Source: Rhizobium pisi
GTDB lineage: Bacteria > Pseudomonadota > Alphaproteobacteria > Rhizobiales > Rhizobiaceae
Direction of reading: 5' to 3'
Length of the DNA: 64,000 nt
Assembly (NCBI RefSeq): GCF_003938655.1
Contig: NZ_RJJT01000002.1
Location: 248,001-312,000 of the forward strand
Shown: one piece after another, positions 16,565 through 25,035 of the stretch
Position numbering within the stretch: the stretch's first letter is position 1
Layout of the letters: the number at the start of each line of letters is the position of its first letter
Program-made: the position numbers and the translations under genes
Notes under the pieces: generated by a model
What the model was told of the DNA's origin: nothing
Seen by the model: only the letters and a program-made list of their open reading frames with translations
The model's database searches: none

Positions 16565-17878
16565 ATGAGCAAGATCATTTGCATTCTGTCTGCGTCCGTC
16601 GCCTGCCTCGCATTGGCGGCCGGAATGGCGGACGCCGAGGAGCTGACGATCGCCACTGTCAACAATGGCGACATGATCATCATGCAAAAATTGTCGCCGG
16701 AATGGGAAAAGGAGACCGGCAACAAGGTGAACTGGGTGGTGCTGGAAGAAAACGTCCTGCGCCAGAAGGTCACGACCGACATCGCGACGAAGAGCGGCCA
16801 ATACGACATCATCACCATCGGCGGTTATGAAGCGCCGATCTGGGGCAAGCAGGGTTGGCTGGCTCCCGTCGGCGACCTCGGCGCCGATTATGACTATGAT
16901 GACCTGCTCGCCCCGATCAAGGCCGGGCTGACCGTCGACGGCAAGCTCTACGCGGTGCCCTTCTATACCGAAAGCTCATTCACGCTTTACCGCAAGGACC
17001 TCTTCGATGCGGCCGGCATCAAGATGCCCGACGAACCGACCTATGACCAGATCAAGGAATATGCGGCCAAGCTGACAGACAAGGCGAAGGAACAATACGG
17101 CATCTGCCTGCGCGGCAAACCGGGCTGGGGCGAGAACATGGCTTTCCTGGGAACCATGATCAACGCCTATGGTGGGCGCTGGTTCGACATGGACTGGAAG
17201 CCGCAGATCAATTCCGAGCCCTGGAAGAAGGCGATCACCGACTATGTCGCCCTGATGACCAAATATGGTCCTCCCGGCGCGACTGCCAACGGCTTCAACG
17301 AAAACCAGGCGCTGTTTTCAACCGGCCATTGCGCGATGTGGATCGATGCGACGTCGGCCGCCGGCCGCGTCTACGATCCGAAACAGAGCAAGGTCGCCGA
17401 CAAGATCGCCTTTACCCGCGCACCCATTGCCGTCACGGCAAACGGATCGAGTTGGTCTTGGTCCTGGAACCTGGCAATTCCGGCCACGTCGAAGAAGCTC
17501 GACGCCGCCAAATCCTTCCTGAAATGGGCGACCTCAAAGGACTACGTCAAGAAGGTTGGTGAGACGGAGGGATGGGTGGCCGTGCCGCCCGGCACGCGCA
17601 AGTCGACCTACGCGCTTCCGGAATATCAGAAGGCCGCCCCCTTTGCCGATACCGTGCTGAAGGCCATCCTTTCCGCCGACCCGGCAAAGCCGACCAAGGA
17701 TCCGGTTCCCTACACCGGCGTCCAGTTCGTCGCCATTCCTGAGTTCCAGGGCATCGGCACGCTCGTCGGCCAGCAGGTCGCCGCCGCCTTGTCCGGCCAG
17801 CAAACGGTCGCTGCCGCCCTCGACAGCGCCCAGAAGCAGGTCGAACGCGACATGAAGAAGGCGGGTTACCCGAAATAA
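16565..17878 (+). CDS. smoE: Hexitol (sorbitol/mannitol-type) ABC transporter binding protein
   Basis: An extracellular solute-binding protein (SBP_bac_1) of 437 residues. It has a signal peptide of about 24 residues ending ADA, then ELTIATVNNGDM. LYAVPFYTESSFTLYRKDLF and GHCAMWIDATSAAG are typical of SmoE-like polyol binders. GGAGCGGAGACC precedes the ATG at 16565. The usual partners smoF, smoG and smoK should follow; instead a hairpin and a dehydrogenase gene come next. The protein must therefore feed a permease encoded elsewhere, or the importer has been lost. Confidence 0.88.
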   Translation: MSKIICILSASVACLALAAGMADAEELTIATVNNGDMIIMQKLSPEWEKETGNKVNWVVLEENVLRQKVTTDIATKSGQYDIITIGGYEAPIWGKQGWLAPVGDLGADYDYDDLLAPIKAGLTVDGKLYAVPFYTESSFTLYRKDLFDAAGIKMPDEPTYDQIKEYAAKLTDKAKEQYGICLRGKPGWGENMAFLGTMINAYGGRWFDMDWKPQINSEPWKKAITDYVALMTKYGPPGATANGFNENQALFSTGHCAMWIDATSAAGRVYDPKQSKVADKIAFTRAPIAVTANGSSWSWSWNLAIPATSKKLDAAKSFLKWATSKDYVKKVGETEGWVAVPPGTRKSTYALPEYQKAAPFADTVLKAILSADPAKPTKDPVPYTGVQFVAIPEFQGIGTLVGQQVAAALSGQQTVAAALDSAQKQVERDMKKAGYPK

Positions 17879-17917
17879 ATCCTGATCCTCGCGGTTTTCC
17901 GCGAGTTCCTCCCGGGA

Positions 17918-17948
17918 AGGTTCCGGCAGCGGCGCTGCCGGAACCTTC
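17918..17948 (+). terminator. Perfect hairpin after the hexitol binding-protein gene
   Basis: A 13-bp perfect stem (17918-17930 with 17936-17948, AAGGTTCCGGCAG) closes a 5-base loop CGGCG. No T-run follows, so it may act as an mRNA-stabilising stem protecting the upstream transcript rather than a full terminator. It stands exactly where the permease genes would be expected. Confidence 0.55.
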
Positions 17949-18014
17949 TGATTGGAGCGACCCGTCATCATTGACGCATTTCCGGCTTCTTCGCCTGATG
18001 AATTGGAGAAAGAC

Positions 18015-18785
18015 ATGAGACTGAAAGACAAGGTCGCCCTGATCACCGGCGGTGCGCGCGGCATTGGTCTCGGCTTTGCCGAAGCCTTCGTCAAGGAAGG
18101 CGCCAAGGTCGTCATCGCCGATATCGACATCGAAAGGGCAACGAGATCCGCTGCAGCAATCGGCCCCGCCGCAAAGGCGATGAAGCTCGATGTCACCGAT
18201 CTCTCGGCCATCGACACTCTCGTCAAGGCGGTCGACGATGAGTTCGGCGGTATCGACATCCTCATCAACAATGCCGCCATCTTCGACATGGCGCCTGTCA
18301 ACGAGATCACCGAGGAAAGTTACGACCGGGTCTTCTCCATCAACCTGAAGGGCCCGCTCTTCATGATGAAGGCCGCCTCGAATGTCATGATCAAGCGGGG
18401 CAGGGGCGGCAAGATCATCAACATGGCAAGCCAGGCCGGTCGTCGCGGCGAGGCGCTGGTGCTGCTCTACTGCGCCTCCAAGGCGGCCATCATCTCGGCG
18501 ACGCAGTCGGCGGCGCTCGCGCTCGTCAAATACGGCATCAACGTCAATGCGATCGCACCGGGCGTCGTGGACGGCGAGCATTGGGATGTCGTCGATGCCC
18601 ATTTTGCCAAATGGGAAGGCTTGAAGCCGGGCGAGAAGAAGGCCGCCGTCGCCAAATCCGTCCCGATCGGCCGTTTCGCCACGCCTGACGACCTCAAGGG
18701 TCTGGCCGTCTTCCTCGCTTCCGCCGACAGCGACTACATCCTCGCCCAGACCTATAATGTCGACGGCGGCAACTGGATGAGCTGA
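18015..18785 (+). CDS. smoS: Sorbitol/galactitol dehydrogenase (SmoS-like SDR)
   Basis: A 256-residue SDR nearly identical in pattern to rhizobial and Rhodobacter SmoS. The cofactor motif TGGARGIG lies at 11-18 and Asp 36/Asp 38 favour NAD; Ser 139, Tyr 152 and Lys 156 are the active site, within GGKIINMASQAGRRGEA and YCASK. The C-terminus AQTYNVDGGNWMS is diagnostic. SmoS oxidises sorbitol to fructose and galactitol to tagatose. TTGGAGAAAG precedes the ATG at 18015. Its neighbours (tagatose kinase, GatZ-like protein) fit a galactitol route. Confidence 0.92.
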   Translation: MRLKDKVALITGGARGIGLGFAEAFVKEGAKVVIADIDIERATRSAAAIGPAAKAMKLDVTDLSAIDTLVKAVDDEFGGIDILINNAAIFDMAPVNEITEESYDRVFSINLKGPLFMMKAASNVMIKRGRGGKIINMASQAGRRGEALVLLYCASKAAIISATQSAALALVKYGINVNAIAPGVVDGEHWDVVDAHFAKWEGLKPGEKKAAVAKSVPIGRFATPDDLKGLAVFLASADSDYILAQTYNVDGGNWMS

Positions 18786-18820
18786 CCGCAGCCGCAAACA
18801 TGAAGCCAGGAGCCAGAGGG

Positions 18821-19831
18821 ATGGAAGCCATCTGCTATAGCGAAAAGGGCGTCGCGGTTACCAAGACGCTGCCGGTACCGGAGGTCAGGCCCGGCCATGC
18901 GCTTGTGCGCGTACGCGCGGCCGGCCTTTGTCATACCGATATCGACGTCCTGCATGGCCGCTATGGCGAAGGCCGTTTTCCGCTGGTTCCGTGCCATGAA
19001 TTTGCCGGCGTGGTCGAGGCCGTCGCGGGCGATGTCTCCGGCCTTGCCGTCGGCGCCAAGGTCGTCGCCGACCCCAATCTTCCCTGCGGAGAATGCCGAG
19101 CCTGCCGCAAGGGGTTAAGCAATCTCTGCCGTGATCTGAAGGCCTATGGCGTGACGGAGAACGGCGGGTTTGCCGAATACAGCCTGGTCAGGACCGATCA
19201 TCTGCATGAGATCGGCGATCTCGACTTCAACCTCGCCGCACTTGCCGAGCCGCTTGCCTGCGTCTTGAACGGCCTCGGCAGCGCCGGCCTGCGGGCCGGT
19301 CCGGCTGGAACGGAGAATGCATTGGTCTTCGGCGCCGGGCCGATCGGGCTGCTGCTTGCGCTTTCCCTGAAAGCCGAAGGCGTTCCGTCGGTGACGGTTG
19401 CCGACATCAACGAGGGCCGCCTTGCCTTTGCCGAAAAGCTGGGGCTGGAGACGGCCGTCTCGGGATCTCAGGCGCTTGCCGCCCGCCACCATGACTTCGA
19501 TTTCGTCGCCGATGCGACCGGCATCGCCCGCGTCGTCGAAAGCATGATCGATTTTGTCACCGACGGCGGCACGGTTCTCGTCTTCGGCGTCTGCGCGCCC
19601 GATCAGCGCATTTCCATCGCGCCCTTCGAGATCTTCCGGCGCCAGATCCGTTTTGCCGGGTCCCATTCGCTGAACCGCAACATTCCCGAGGCCCTCGCAA
19701 TCCTGAAAAGAGACAAAGGCGCGATGGCCGCGCTGGTTTCCCATCGCCTGCCGCTCGGCGAGGTCTTGCCTTTCATCATCACGAAGTCCGCCGATCCCGC
19801 AACGATGAAGGTACAGTTCTCCATCGACTAG
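18821..19831 (+). CDS. Zinc-dependent medium-chain alcohol/polyol dehydrogenase
   Basis: A 336-residue MDR enzyme. Catalytic zinc ligands are Cys 37 and His 59-Glu 60 (GLCHTDID, PCHEFAG). The structural zinc cysteines lie at about 89, 92, 95 and 103. GAGPIG near 172 begins the NAD fold. The ATG at 18821 has AGGAG eight bases upstream; an earlier ATG at 18800 has no site. It lies 35 bp after smoS and ends before a LacI gene. A second polyol dehydrogenase would widen the range of hexitols (galactitol, altritol, sorbitol) feeding the ketose kinase. Exact substrate unknown. Confidence 0.88.
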   Translation: MEAICYSEKGVAVTKTLPVPEVRPGHALVRVRAAGLCHTDIDVLHGRYGEGRFPLVPCHEFAGVVEAVAGDVSGLAVGAKVVADPNLPCGECRACRKGLSNLCRDLKAYGVTENGGFAEYSLVRTDHLHEIGDLDFNLAALAEPLACVLNGLGSAGLRAGPAGTENALVFGAGPIGLLLALSLKAEGVPSVTVADINEGRLAFAEKLGLETAVSGSQALAARHHDFDFVADATGIARVVESMIDFVTDGGTVLVFGVCAPDQRISIAPFEIFRRQIRFAGSHSLNRNIPEALAILKRDKGAMAALVSHRLPLGEVLPFIITKSADPATMKVQFSID

Positions 19832-19926
19832 ATCGACCTCATCGTCATCGTAGCCGAACGACAACCGCTTTTCGTTCGGCGATGAGTCATCTAGAAACCG
19901 TCAGGAGCGACCGATCAGGAGATCAG

Positions 19927-20961
19927 ATGGTGGGAAAGACGATCAAAACCATGGAGGACTTTTCGGAGTTCGTCGGTCTGTCGCGTCCCACCGTCTCCAA
20001 ATATTTCAGCGATCCAATGTCGGTGCGCCAGAAGACGCGGGAAACGATCGAGCAGGCCCTGAAGAAATCGGGGTTCCGGCCCAATATGTTCGCCGTCAAC
20101 CTCAATCGACGGCGCAGCAACATTCTCGGCGTCATCATTCCCAATTCCACCGATCCCTTCTACATGGCGCTCACCCGCCGCATCGAGATGATTGCCAACG
20201 AGACGGGGTTCCTGGCCTTCGTCCTGTCATCGGACGGGAAGGCGGAGATGGAAGACCGGGCGATCAAGACGCTGAAATCCATGAATGTCGCCGGCGCGAT
20301 CATCGCCCCGCTCGGTGTGGAATCCCACCATGCGACGCTCGATGAACTCGGCCGCAGCGTGCCCCTCATCTACGTGGACTCGCCACTCGACGAGACATCC
20401 TCCTTCGTCGGCACCAACAATCGCCAGAGCTTCAATCTGATCGTCGACTATCTCTGCCGCTCGGGCGAACCGCCCTGCTATTTCGGCATGCCGCATGTCA
20501 ACACCAACGCCTTGACGCGCCAGACGGCCTATGTGGAGGCGATGGAGCAGTTCCGGATGGTGCCTGAGATTGTCGGGCTTACCGACAGCAAGACCTGGGA
20601 TTTCGAGCGTTTCGGCTTCGAGGAAGCGACCCGCATCCTCACCTCGGGCGAAGGTTTCCCGACGCGCACCGTGCTTTGCGCCAACGACCGCGTCGCTTTC
20701 GGCGTCATCGCCGCCGCCTATCAGCAGGGACTCAAGGTCGGCCACGGCGCCAATTATGATCTGCGCGTTGCCGGACATGACGACCATCCTCTGTCCCGCT
20801 ACGCCTGCCCCCCGATTACGACGGTCGCACAGAACTATAACGAGATCGGCCGGCTGGCGATCGAGCTGCTGCTCGGCAGGCTCGGCGAGGGCACAGGGGC
20901 GGTCGCGCCGGCGGACCGCATTCTTCTCAATGCCGAATTGATGCTGCGGACCTCGGCGTGA
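19927..20961 (+). CDS. LacI-family regulator of the hexitol module
   Basis: A 344-residue repressor. The N-terminal helix-turn-helix reads MEDFSEFVGLSRPTVSKYFS, with a hinge at SGFRPNMFAVNLNRRRS. The periplasmic-binding-like sensor domain follows (ILGVIIPNSTDPFYMALTRR). ATG 19927 is preceded by CAGGAG and fits the family start; an ATG 15 codons earlier has no ribosome site. It closes the plus-strand polyol operon and is the best candidate for binding the paired operators at 16339 and 16513. Confidence 0.88.
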   Translation: MVGKTIKTMEDFSEFVGLSRPTVSKYFSDPMSVRQKTRETIEQALKKSGFRPNMFAVNLNRRRSNILGVIIPNSTDPFYMALTRRIEMIANETGFLAFVLSSDGKAEMEDRAIKTLKSMNVAGAIIAPLGVESHHATLDELGRSVPLIYVDSPLDETSSFVGTNNRQSFNLIVDYLCRSGEPPCYFGMPHVNTNALTRQTAYVEAMEQFRMVPEIVGLTDSKTWDFERFGFEEATRILTSGEGFPTRTVLCANDRVAFGVIAAAYQQGLKVGHGANYDLRVAGHDDHPLSRYACPPITTVAQNYNEIGRLAIELLLGRLGEGTGAVAPADRILLNAELMLRTSA

Positions 20962-20970
20962 TATGGCGCC

Positions 20971-22860
20971 TCAGGCGCGGGGCAGGCCGGTCGGCCGCAT
21001 GTGCTTCCTCAGCGCCGCGATCCTGAAAATGGCGTTTGCCGCGCCATAACCGCGGTAACCGCGCCGCTCGACGATCTCGAAGAACAGGCCCTCGCCATAG
21101 GTCGGGCTGTAGAGCTGGAAATATTCGCCGTAATCGTCGCGATCGTAGAGGATGTTGTTGGCCTTGAGGCGATCGGCAAATTCGGCATCGAGGCCGAAGC
21201 GAGCTTCGAGATCGTCATAATAATTCGGTGAAATCGCAAGCGAGACGAAACCGTTTGCCGCAAGCGCGGCGGCGGTCGCAAAAATGTCGTCAGTCCTGAA
21301 GGCGAGATGCTGGATGCCGGAGCCGAAGGTTTCGGCGATAAAGCGGCCGGCCAGCGTGTTGCGGTTTTCCGCGCCGTTCATCGTGATGCGCAGAGACCCT
21401 TCCGCATTCTCGACCACCTGGCTACGGACGATGCCGGAGGGATCGACGATATCGACCATGGGCGTCTTCTCCGCCTCGACGAGCGACGTATAAAACAACA
21501 GCCAGGTCAGAAGCTCCTCGTATTTCATCGTTTGCGCCATATGGTCGATCGATTGCAGCCCAGCCGGCTGCGGAGGGATATCGTCCTCGATCGCATCGAA
21601 CTCGATCTCCCAGATGCGGCCGAGCTCGGTCTTGCGGTCGAGGAAATAAAGGACGCCGCCACCGACGCCGCGAACGGCCGGCATCTCGATCTCGCCGGCA
21701 TCGAGCGATTGCGCGAACCGTTCCGCCCCGAGCGCGACGGCGCGCTGCAACGCAGCCTTGGCATCATCAACCATCAGGCCGGCGGCATAGGCCGAGGTGC
21801 CGTGAACGGCATAGGAGGCACTGGCAAAGCCCTTCTGCTCGGTATTGACGACGAGATTGATGGCGCCCTGGCGAAAGACGGTGACGCGCTTGGTTTTATG
21901 CCTGGCCGCCTTGCGGAAACCGAGGCTGGCAAACAGCGCCTCGAGCGCGGGCGCCTCGTCCTCATCCGCGGTGAATTCGACGAAGGCGATGCCCTCGACG
22001 GCAGCGCGCGGCGGCATGGCCGGCACCGGCAGCGCGCTCTCCGGCTGCTGCCGCTTCACCTGGTCGCCGAGATAGATCAGAGAGCGGCGGCCGTCGACGG
22101 CGATCGCGCTCGGCGAACCGCCGCGAAACTGGTCGTTGAAAATCTCCAACGACAGATAGCCGTCATAACCGGTTGCGGCGACGGCCTTCATGAAATCGAG
22201 CACCGGCAGGTCGCCTTCGCCCGGCATGTTGCGGAAGTGCCGGCTCCAGTAGAGCAGATCCATGTCGAAGAGCGGCGCATCGGCGAGCTGAATGATGAAG
22301 ATCTTCTCCTTCGGGATCGAGCGGATCGAGTTGACGTCGATCTTGCGCGACAGCGTATGAAAGCTGTCGAGGATCAGGCCGATATTCGGATGATCGGCCC
22401 GCCGGACGATTTCCCAGGCGTCGCGATGGTCCTGGATGTGGCGGCCCCAGGCGAGCGCCTCGTAACCGACGCGCAAGCCGCGCTTGGCGGCGCGCTCACC
22501 GAGCTCATGGAAGTCCGCCGCCGCCCGGTCGAGACCGCCGAGGGCAGCCGGCGAAACGTTCGAGCAGACGAGCACGAGATCGGTGCCCATCTCCTGCATG
22601 AGGTCGAACTTGCGCTCCGCTCGGTCGAAAGTGCGGCCGCGCAGCGGCTCCGGCATGCCTTCGAAATCGCGGAACGGCTGAAAGAGCGTGATCTCCATTC
22701 CGAGATCGCGCACCATGCGGCCGACTTCCCCAGGGCTCTCGTCGAAGATCAGGAAATCGTTCTCGAAAATCTCCACCCCGTCGAAACCTGCCTTGGCGAT
22801 CGCCTCAAGCTTGTCACGCAGGTCGCCGCTCAATGAAACGGTCGCAATCGATGTCTTCAT
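20971..22860 (-). CDS. quiC: 3-dehydroshikimate dehydratase, TIM-barrel/VOC fusion (QuiC-like)
   Basis: A 629-residue two-domain enzyme. Residues about 1-270 form a sugar-isomerase-type TIM barrel (GFDGVEIFENDF, VGYEALAWGRHIQD, LILDSFHTL, SLEIFNDQF). Residues about 290-620 form an HPPD-like VOC domain (HMAQTM, HLAFRTDDIF, EYFQLYSPTYGEGLFFEIVE). This architecture is typical of bacterial enzymes converting 3-dehydroshikimate to protocatechuate in quinate/shikimate catabolism; the barrel holds the dehydratase site. No quinate dehydrogenase or protocatechuate genes lie nearby. A small membrane ORF and a palindromic operator lie upstream, suggesting a short operon. Confidence 0.87.
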   Translation of the reverse strand: MKTSIATVSLSGDLRDKLEAIAKAGFDGVEIFENDFLIFDESPGEVGRMVRDLGMEITLFQPFRDFEGMPEPLRGRTFDRAERKFDLMQEMGTDLVLVCSNVSPAALGGLDRAAADFHELGERAAKRGLRVGYEALAWGRHIQDHRDAWEIVRRADHPNIGLILDSFHTLSRKIDVNSIRSIPKEKIFIIQLADAPLFDMDLLYWSRHFRNMPGEGDLPVLDFMKAVAATGYDGYLSLEIFNDQFRGGSPSAIAVDGRRSLIYLGDQVKRQQPESALPVPAMPPRAAVEGIAFVEFTADEDEAPALEALFASLGFRKAARHKTKRVTVFRQGAINLVVNTEQKGFASASYAVHGTSAYAAGLMVDDAKAALQRAVALGAERFAQSLDAGEIEMPAVRGVGGGVLYFLDRKTELGRIWEIEFDAIEDDIPPQPAGLQSIDHMAQTMKYEELLTWLLFYTSLVEAEKTPMVDIVDPSGIVRSQVVENAEGSLRITMNGAENRNTLAGRFIAETFGSGIQHLAFRTDDIFATAAALAANGFVSLAISPNYYDDLEARFGLDAEFADRLKANNILYDRDDYGEYFQLYSPTYGEGLFFEIVERRGYRGYGAANAIFRIAALRKHMRPTGLPRA

Positions 22861-22883
22861 CGGAGTGGTCCTCGCAATAGGCG

Positions 22884-23038
22884 TTACGCCGTCATGGTCT
22901 TGAAATGCGCAAGCATGCGACCGACATCGGGCTCCCTGCCGGTGATCAGGCGAAAGGCGCCGAGCACAACCATGCCCGCGAGCAGCTGGGCGATCGTCAC
23001 CTTCAGCACGAAGAAATAAAAACGATGATACGGGTCAT
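22884..23038 (-). pseudogene. Small single-span membrane protein, disrupted by one missing base
   Basis: GGGAGGAGCGC precedes an ATG at 23036-23038. Read as given, the frame stops after 11 codons. Adding one T to the run of five T's restores 51 codons: MTRIIVFYFFVLKVTIAQLL, then AGMVVLGAFRLITGREPDVG and a short tail to the TAA at 22884. The restored frame has G/C-rich third positions and one hydrophobic span. It lies just upstream of the quiC-like gene on the same strand. It could be a real frameshift or a sequencing undercount in a homopolymer. Function unknown; a small transporter accessory is possible. Confidence 0.55.
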
Positions 23039-23160
23039 GCGCTCCTCCCAAAGCGTGGCCTTGCCCTTGCCGGCTGACCGTCGTCAGACACGCGAATGCG
23101 CGTCATAACCGAGATATTGCCGTCGCGATTGACTCCTCCGCTGTTCGCTCTTTCAGAATG

Positions 23161-23176
23161 TACTAACTAGTTCGTA
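23161..23176. promoter_or_regulatory. Palindromic operator upstream of the quiC operon
   Basis: TACTAACTAGTTCGTA has half-sites matching at 7 of 8 bases around AACTAGTT, the shape of TetR- or MarR-type operators. It lies about 120 bases before the small membrane ORF on the minus strand. No regulator of that type lies adjacent in the window. Confidence 0.5.
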
Positions 23177-23261
23177 TGTCAAGCAACATCTGTTGAAACA
23201 TGCCGCCAACGTGAATAAGACTGACGGGCAAGGAGGCAGTTACCTTTTGGGAGGCTCCGCC

Positions 23262-24284
23262 TCAGCCCCGCGCGGATAGGGCGGGCAGCGTGATCTCGAA
23301 TTCGGCGCCGGCGCCTGCCGTCTGCAGCAAGCGGATCGTGCCGCCGTGGGAACTCAGCATGGCGCGGACGATGCCGAGCCCCATGCCGGTGCCGCCCTGC
23401 TCGCGGCGGGTCGAGAAGAACGGCTGGAAGACGCGCTCGCAGTTTGCCTCGGAAATGCCGCTGCCGTCGTCGCGGACAAGAATGACGGCTGTTCGGGCAC
23501 TGGCCGACACTGTGAGTTCCAGGAGCGTGGCGCCGTGCTGCAAGGCGTTTTCGGCAAGATTGGTAAAGACGATGCCGGCTGCTTCCTGGGGAAGAGCAAC
23601 TGACAATCCAGTATCGCCTGCGCCTGAGATCCTGAGGGCAGGGAATTGTCCGCGCAGCAAGGATATGATGTCTGCGACGCTGATCTGGCCCTCGGTCAAA
23701 GGCGTTTCGGCTTGCGCAAGCTCCCTCAGCCGCTGCAGCAATGCATCCAGCCGGACTGCGTCGGCGACGATGTTGTCGAGAAAATGCAGCCGCTGCGCTT
23801 TCGTCATCTGCTGCTCGCCGTCATCGTCGCGTAAAAGCTCTGCCGCACCCCGGATGGCCGTCAGCGGCGATTTCAGCTCATGAGAGACATGGGCGGCAAA
23901 GGAGCGGACATATTCCGTGCGATCGACCAGTTTCCCGGCGAGATCGAGGAAGCTTTGCGACAGCACCGCGATCTCACGCGTTCCATGACTTTCGAGCGGC
24001 CGGATTGCAGCCTTGCCGCCGCGGGCGATCTCGTCCGCGCGGGCGATCAAGGCGTCGATAGGCCCGGTAATCGTGCGCGTCAGCACATAGGCAACGGCGA
24101 GCGTCAACAGGAGGACGACGACGAGGGCGCCGATTTCCGTCGGCGCCATTCCGCTCGAACTCGCCTCGGCGGTGCGAAACCAGATGACGATCAGGATCGG
24201 CAGCATCATGACGGTCAAAAGCACGGCAAAGACGATCAGCGCCAGCGTCGGCCGCCACTTCGTGCGGACTTTCGGCGCCGGCAT
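23262..24284 (-). CDS. Sensor histidine kinase, CreC-like
   Basis: A 340-residue membrane kinase. Two hydrophobic spans (about 14-35 and 45-66) are very close, leaving a tiny periplasmic loop, followed by a HAMP region. The H-box HVSHELKSPL lies near residue 133, then N- and G-boxes (NLAENALQHGA, VRDDGSGI, GTGMGLGIVRAMLSSHGG). The short sensor region suggests it senses membrane or internal signals, or works with a partner. Its start overlaps the response-regulator stop by 3 bp. With the regulator and the DUF4173 gene it forms a minus-strand operon. Confidence 0.9.
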   Translation of the reverse strand: MPAPKVRTKWRPTLALIVFAVLLTVMMLPILIVIWFRTAEASSSGMAPTEIGALVVVLLLTLAVAYVLTRTITGPIDALIARADEIARGGKAAIRPLESHGTREIAVLSQSFLDLAGKLVDRTEYVRSFAAHVSHELKSPLTAIRGAAELLRDDDGEQQMTKAQRLHFLDNIVADAVRLDALLQRLRELAQAETPLTEGQISVADIISLLRGQFPALRISGAGDTGLSVALPQEAAGIVFTNLAENALQHGATLLELTVSASARTAVILVRDDGSGISEANCERVFQPFFSTRREQGGTGMGLGIVRAMLSSHGGTIRLLQTAGAGAEFEITLPALSARG

Positions 24285-24988
24285 CAGACCTTCCTTCCGA
24301 TTTCGCCGCCGAGCTTGAAGCCGATGCCGTGAACGGTTGCGATGACCCCCGAGCCGCCAGCGGCCCCGAACTTGGCCCTGATGTTGCGGATATGGCTGTC
24401 GATCGTCCGGTCGGAGACATAGGTGTTCGGGCCATAGGCCGCTTCCATCAGTTGTTCGCGGCTGAAGACCATGTCCCGGTGTGACAGCAATGCATCCAGG
24501 ATGGCAAATTCGAGCGCCGTCATCGCGATGGCGCTCTCGCCTAATGTGACCGTCCTGCCGCGGCGGTCCAAACTGAGTTCGCCGGCAACCAGAGCGGCAT
24601 GGCGTCTGTCAGGGCCTGCTTCACTGCCGCTGCGCTTCAGGATCGCCTTCACCCGGGCGACGAGTTCGCGCGGGCTGAAAGGTTTGGTGACATAGTCGTC
24701 TCCGCCGATTTCGAGGCCCAACACCCTGTCGATCTCCTCGTCGCGCGCCGAAAGAAACAGGATCGGAAGGCCCGAAGTCTTGCGGATCTGGCGGCAGACT
24801 TCCAGACCGTCCATGTCGGGCATGCCGATATCGAGAATGATGAGATCAATGTTGCCGCGTCGGAAGGCCGCCATCGCCTCGATGCCGTTGCGGGCTGCCG
24901 TCGATGCCATGCCGGCGCGTTCGAGGGCGAAGCAGATCACATCGCGAATGTGAGGTTCGTCATCGACGACGAGAATGCGGGGCGCCAT
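24284..24988 (-). CDS. OmpR-family response regulator, CreB-like
   Basis: A 234-residue regulator. The receiver domain has acidic pocket residues near 9-11, the phosphoacceptor Asp 53 (ILDIGMPDMDG) and Lys 102 (VTKPF). The C-terminal winged helix has TALEFAILDALLSH, FSREQLMEAAYG and the closing TVHGIGFKL. It pairs with the histidine kinase immediately downstream. The order regulator-kinase resembles creBC, but target genes cannot be read here. The membrane-protein gene 48 bp upstream is a likely member of the same transcript. Confidence 0.92.
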   Translation of the reverse strand: MAPRILVVDDEPHIRDVICFALERAGMASTAARNGIEAMAAFRRGNIDLIILDIGMPDMDGLEVCRQIRKTSGLPILFLSARDEEIDRVLGLEIGGDDYVTKPFSPRELVARVKAILKRSGSEAGPDRRHAALVAGELSLDRRGRTVTLGESAIAMTALEFAILDALLSHRDMVFSREQLMEAAYGPNTYVSDRTIDSHIRNIRAKFGAAGGSGVIATVHGIGFKLGGEIGRKV

Positions 24989-25035
24989 CCACCAGTCCTG
25001 CGTTGTTTGTCGGACCTGTTGTTATCGTTCTCGTT

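Noticed and set aside
21307..22836. Long plus-strand frame opposite the quiC-like gene
   Set aside because: Antisense shadow of a gene with two clear domains.
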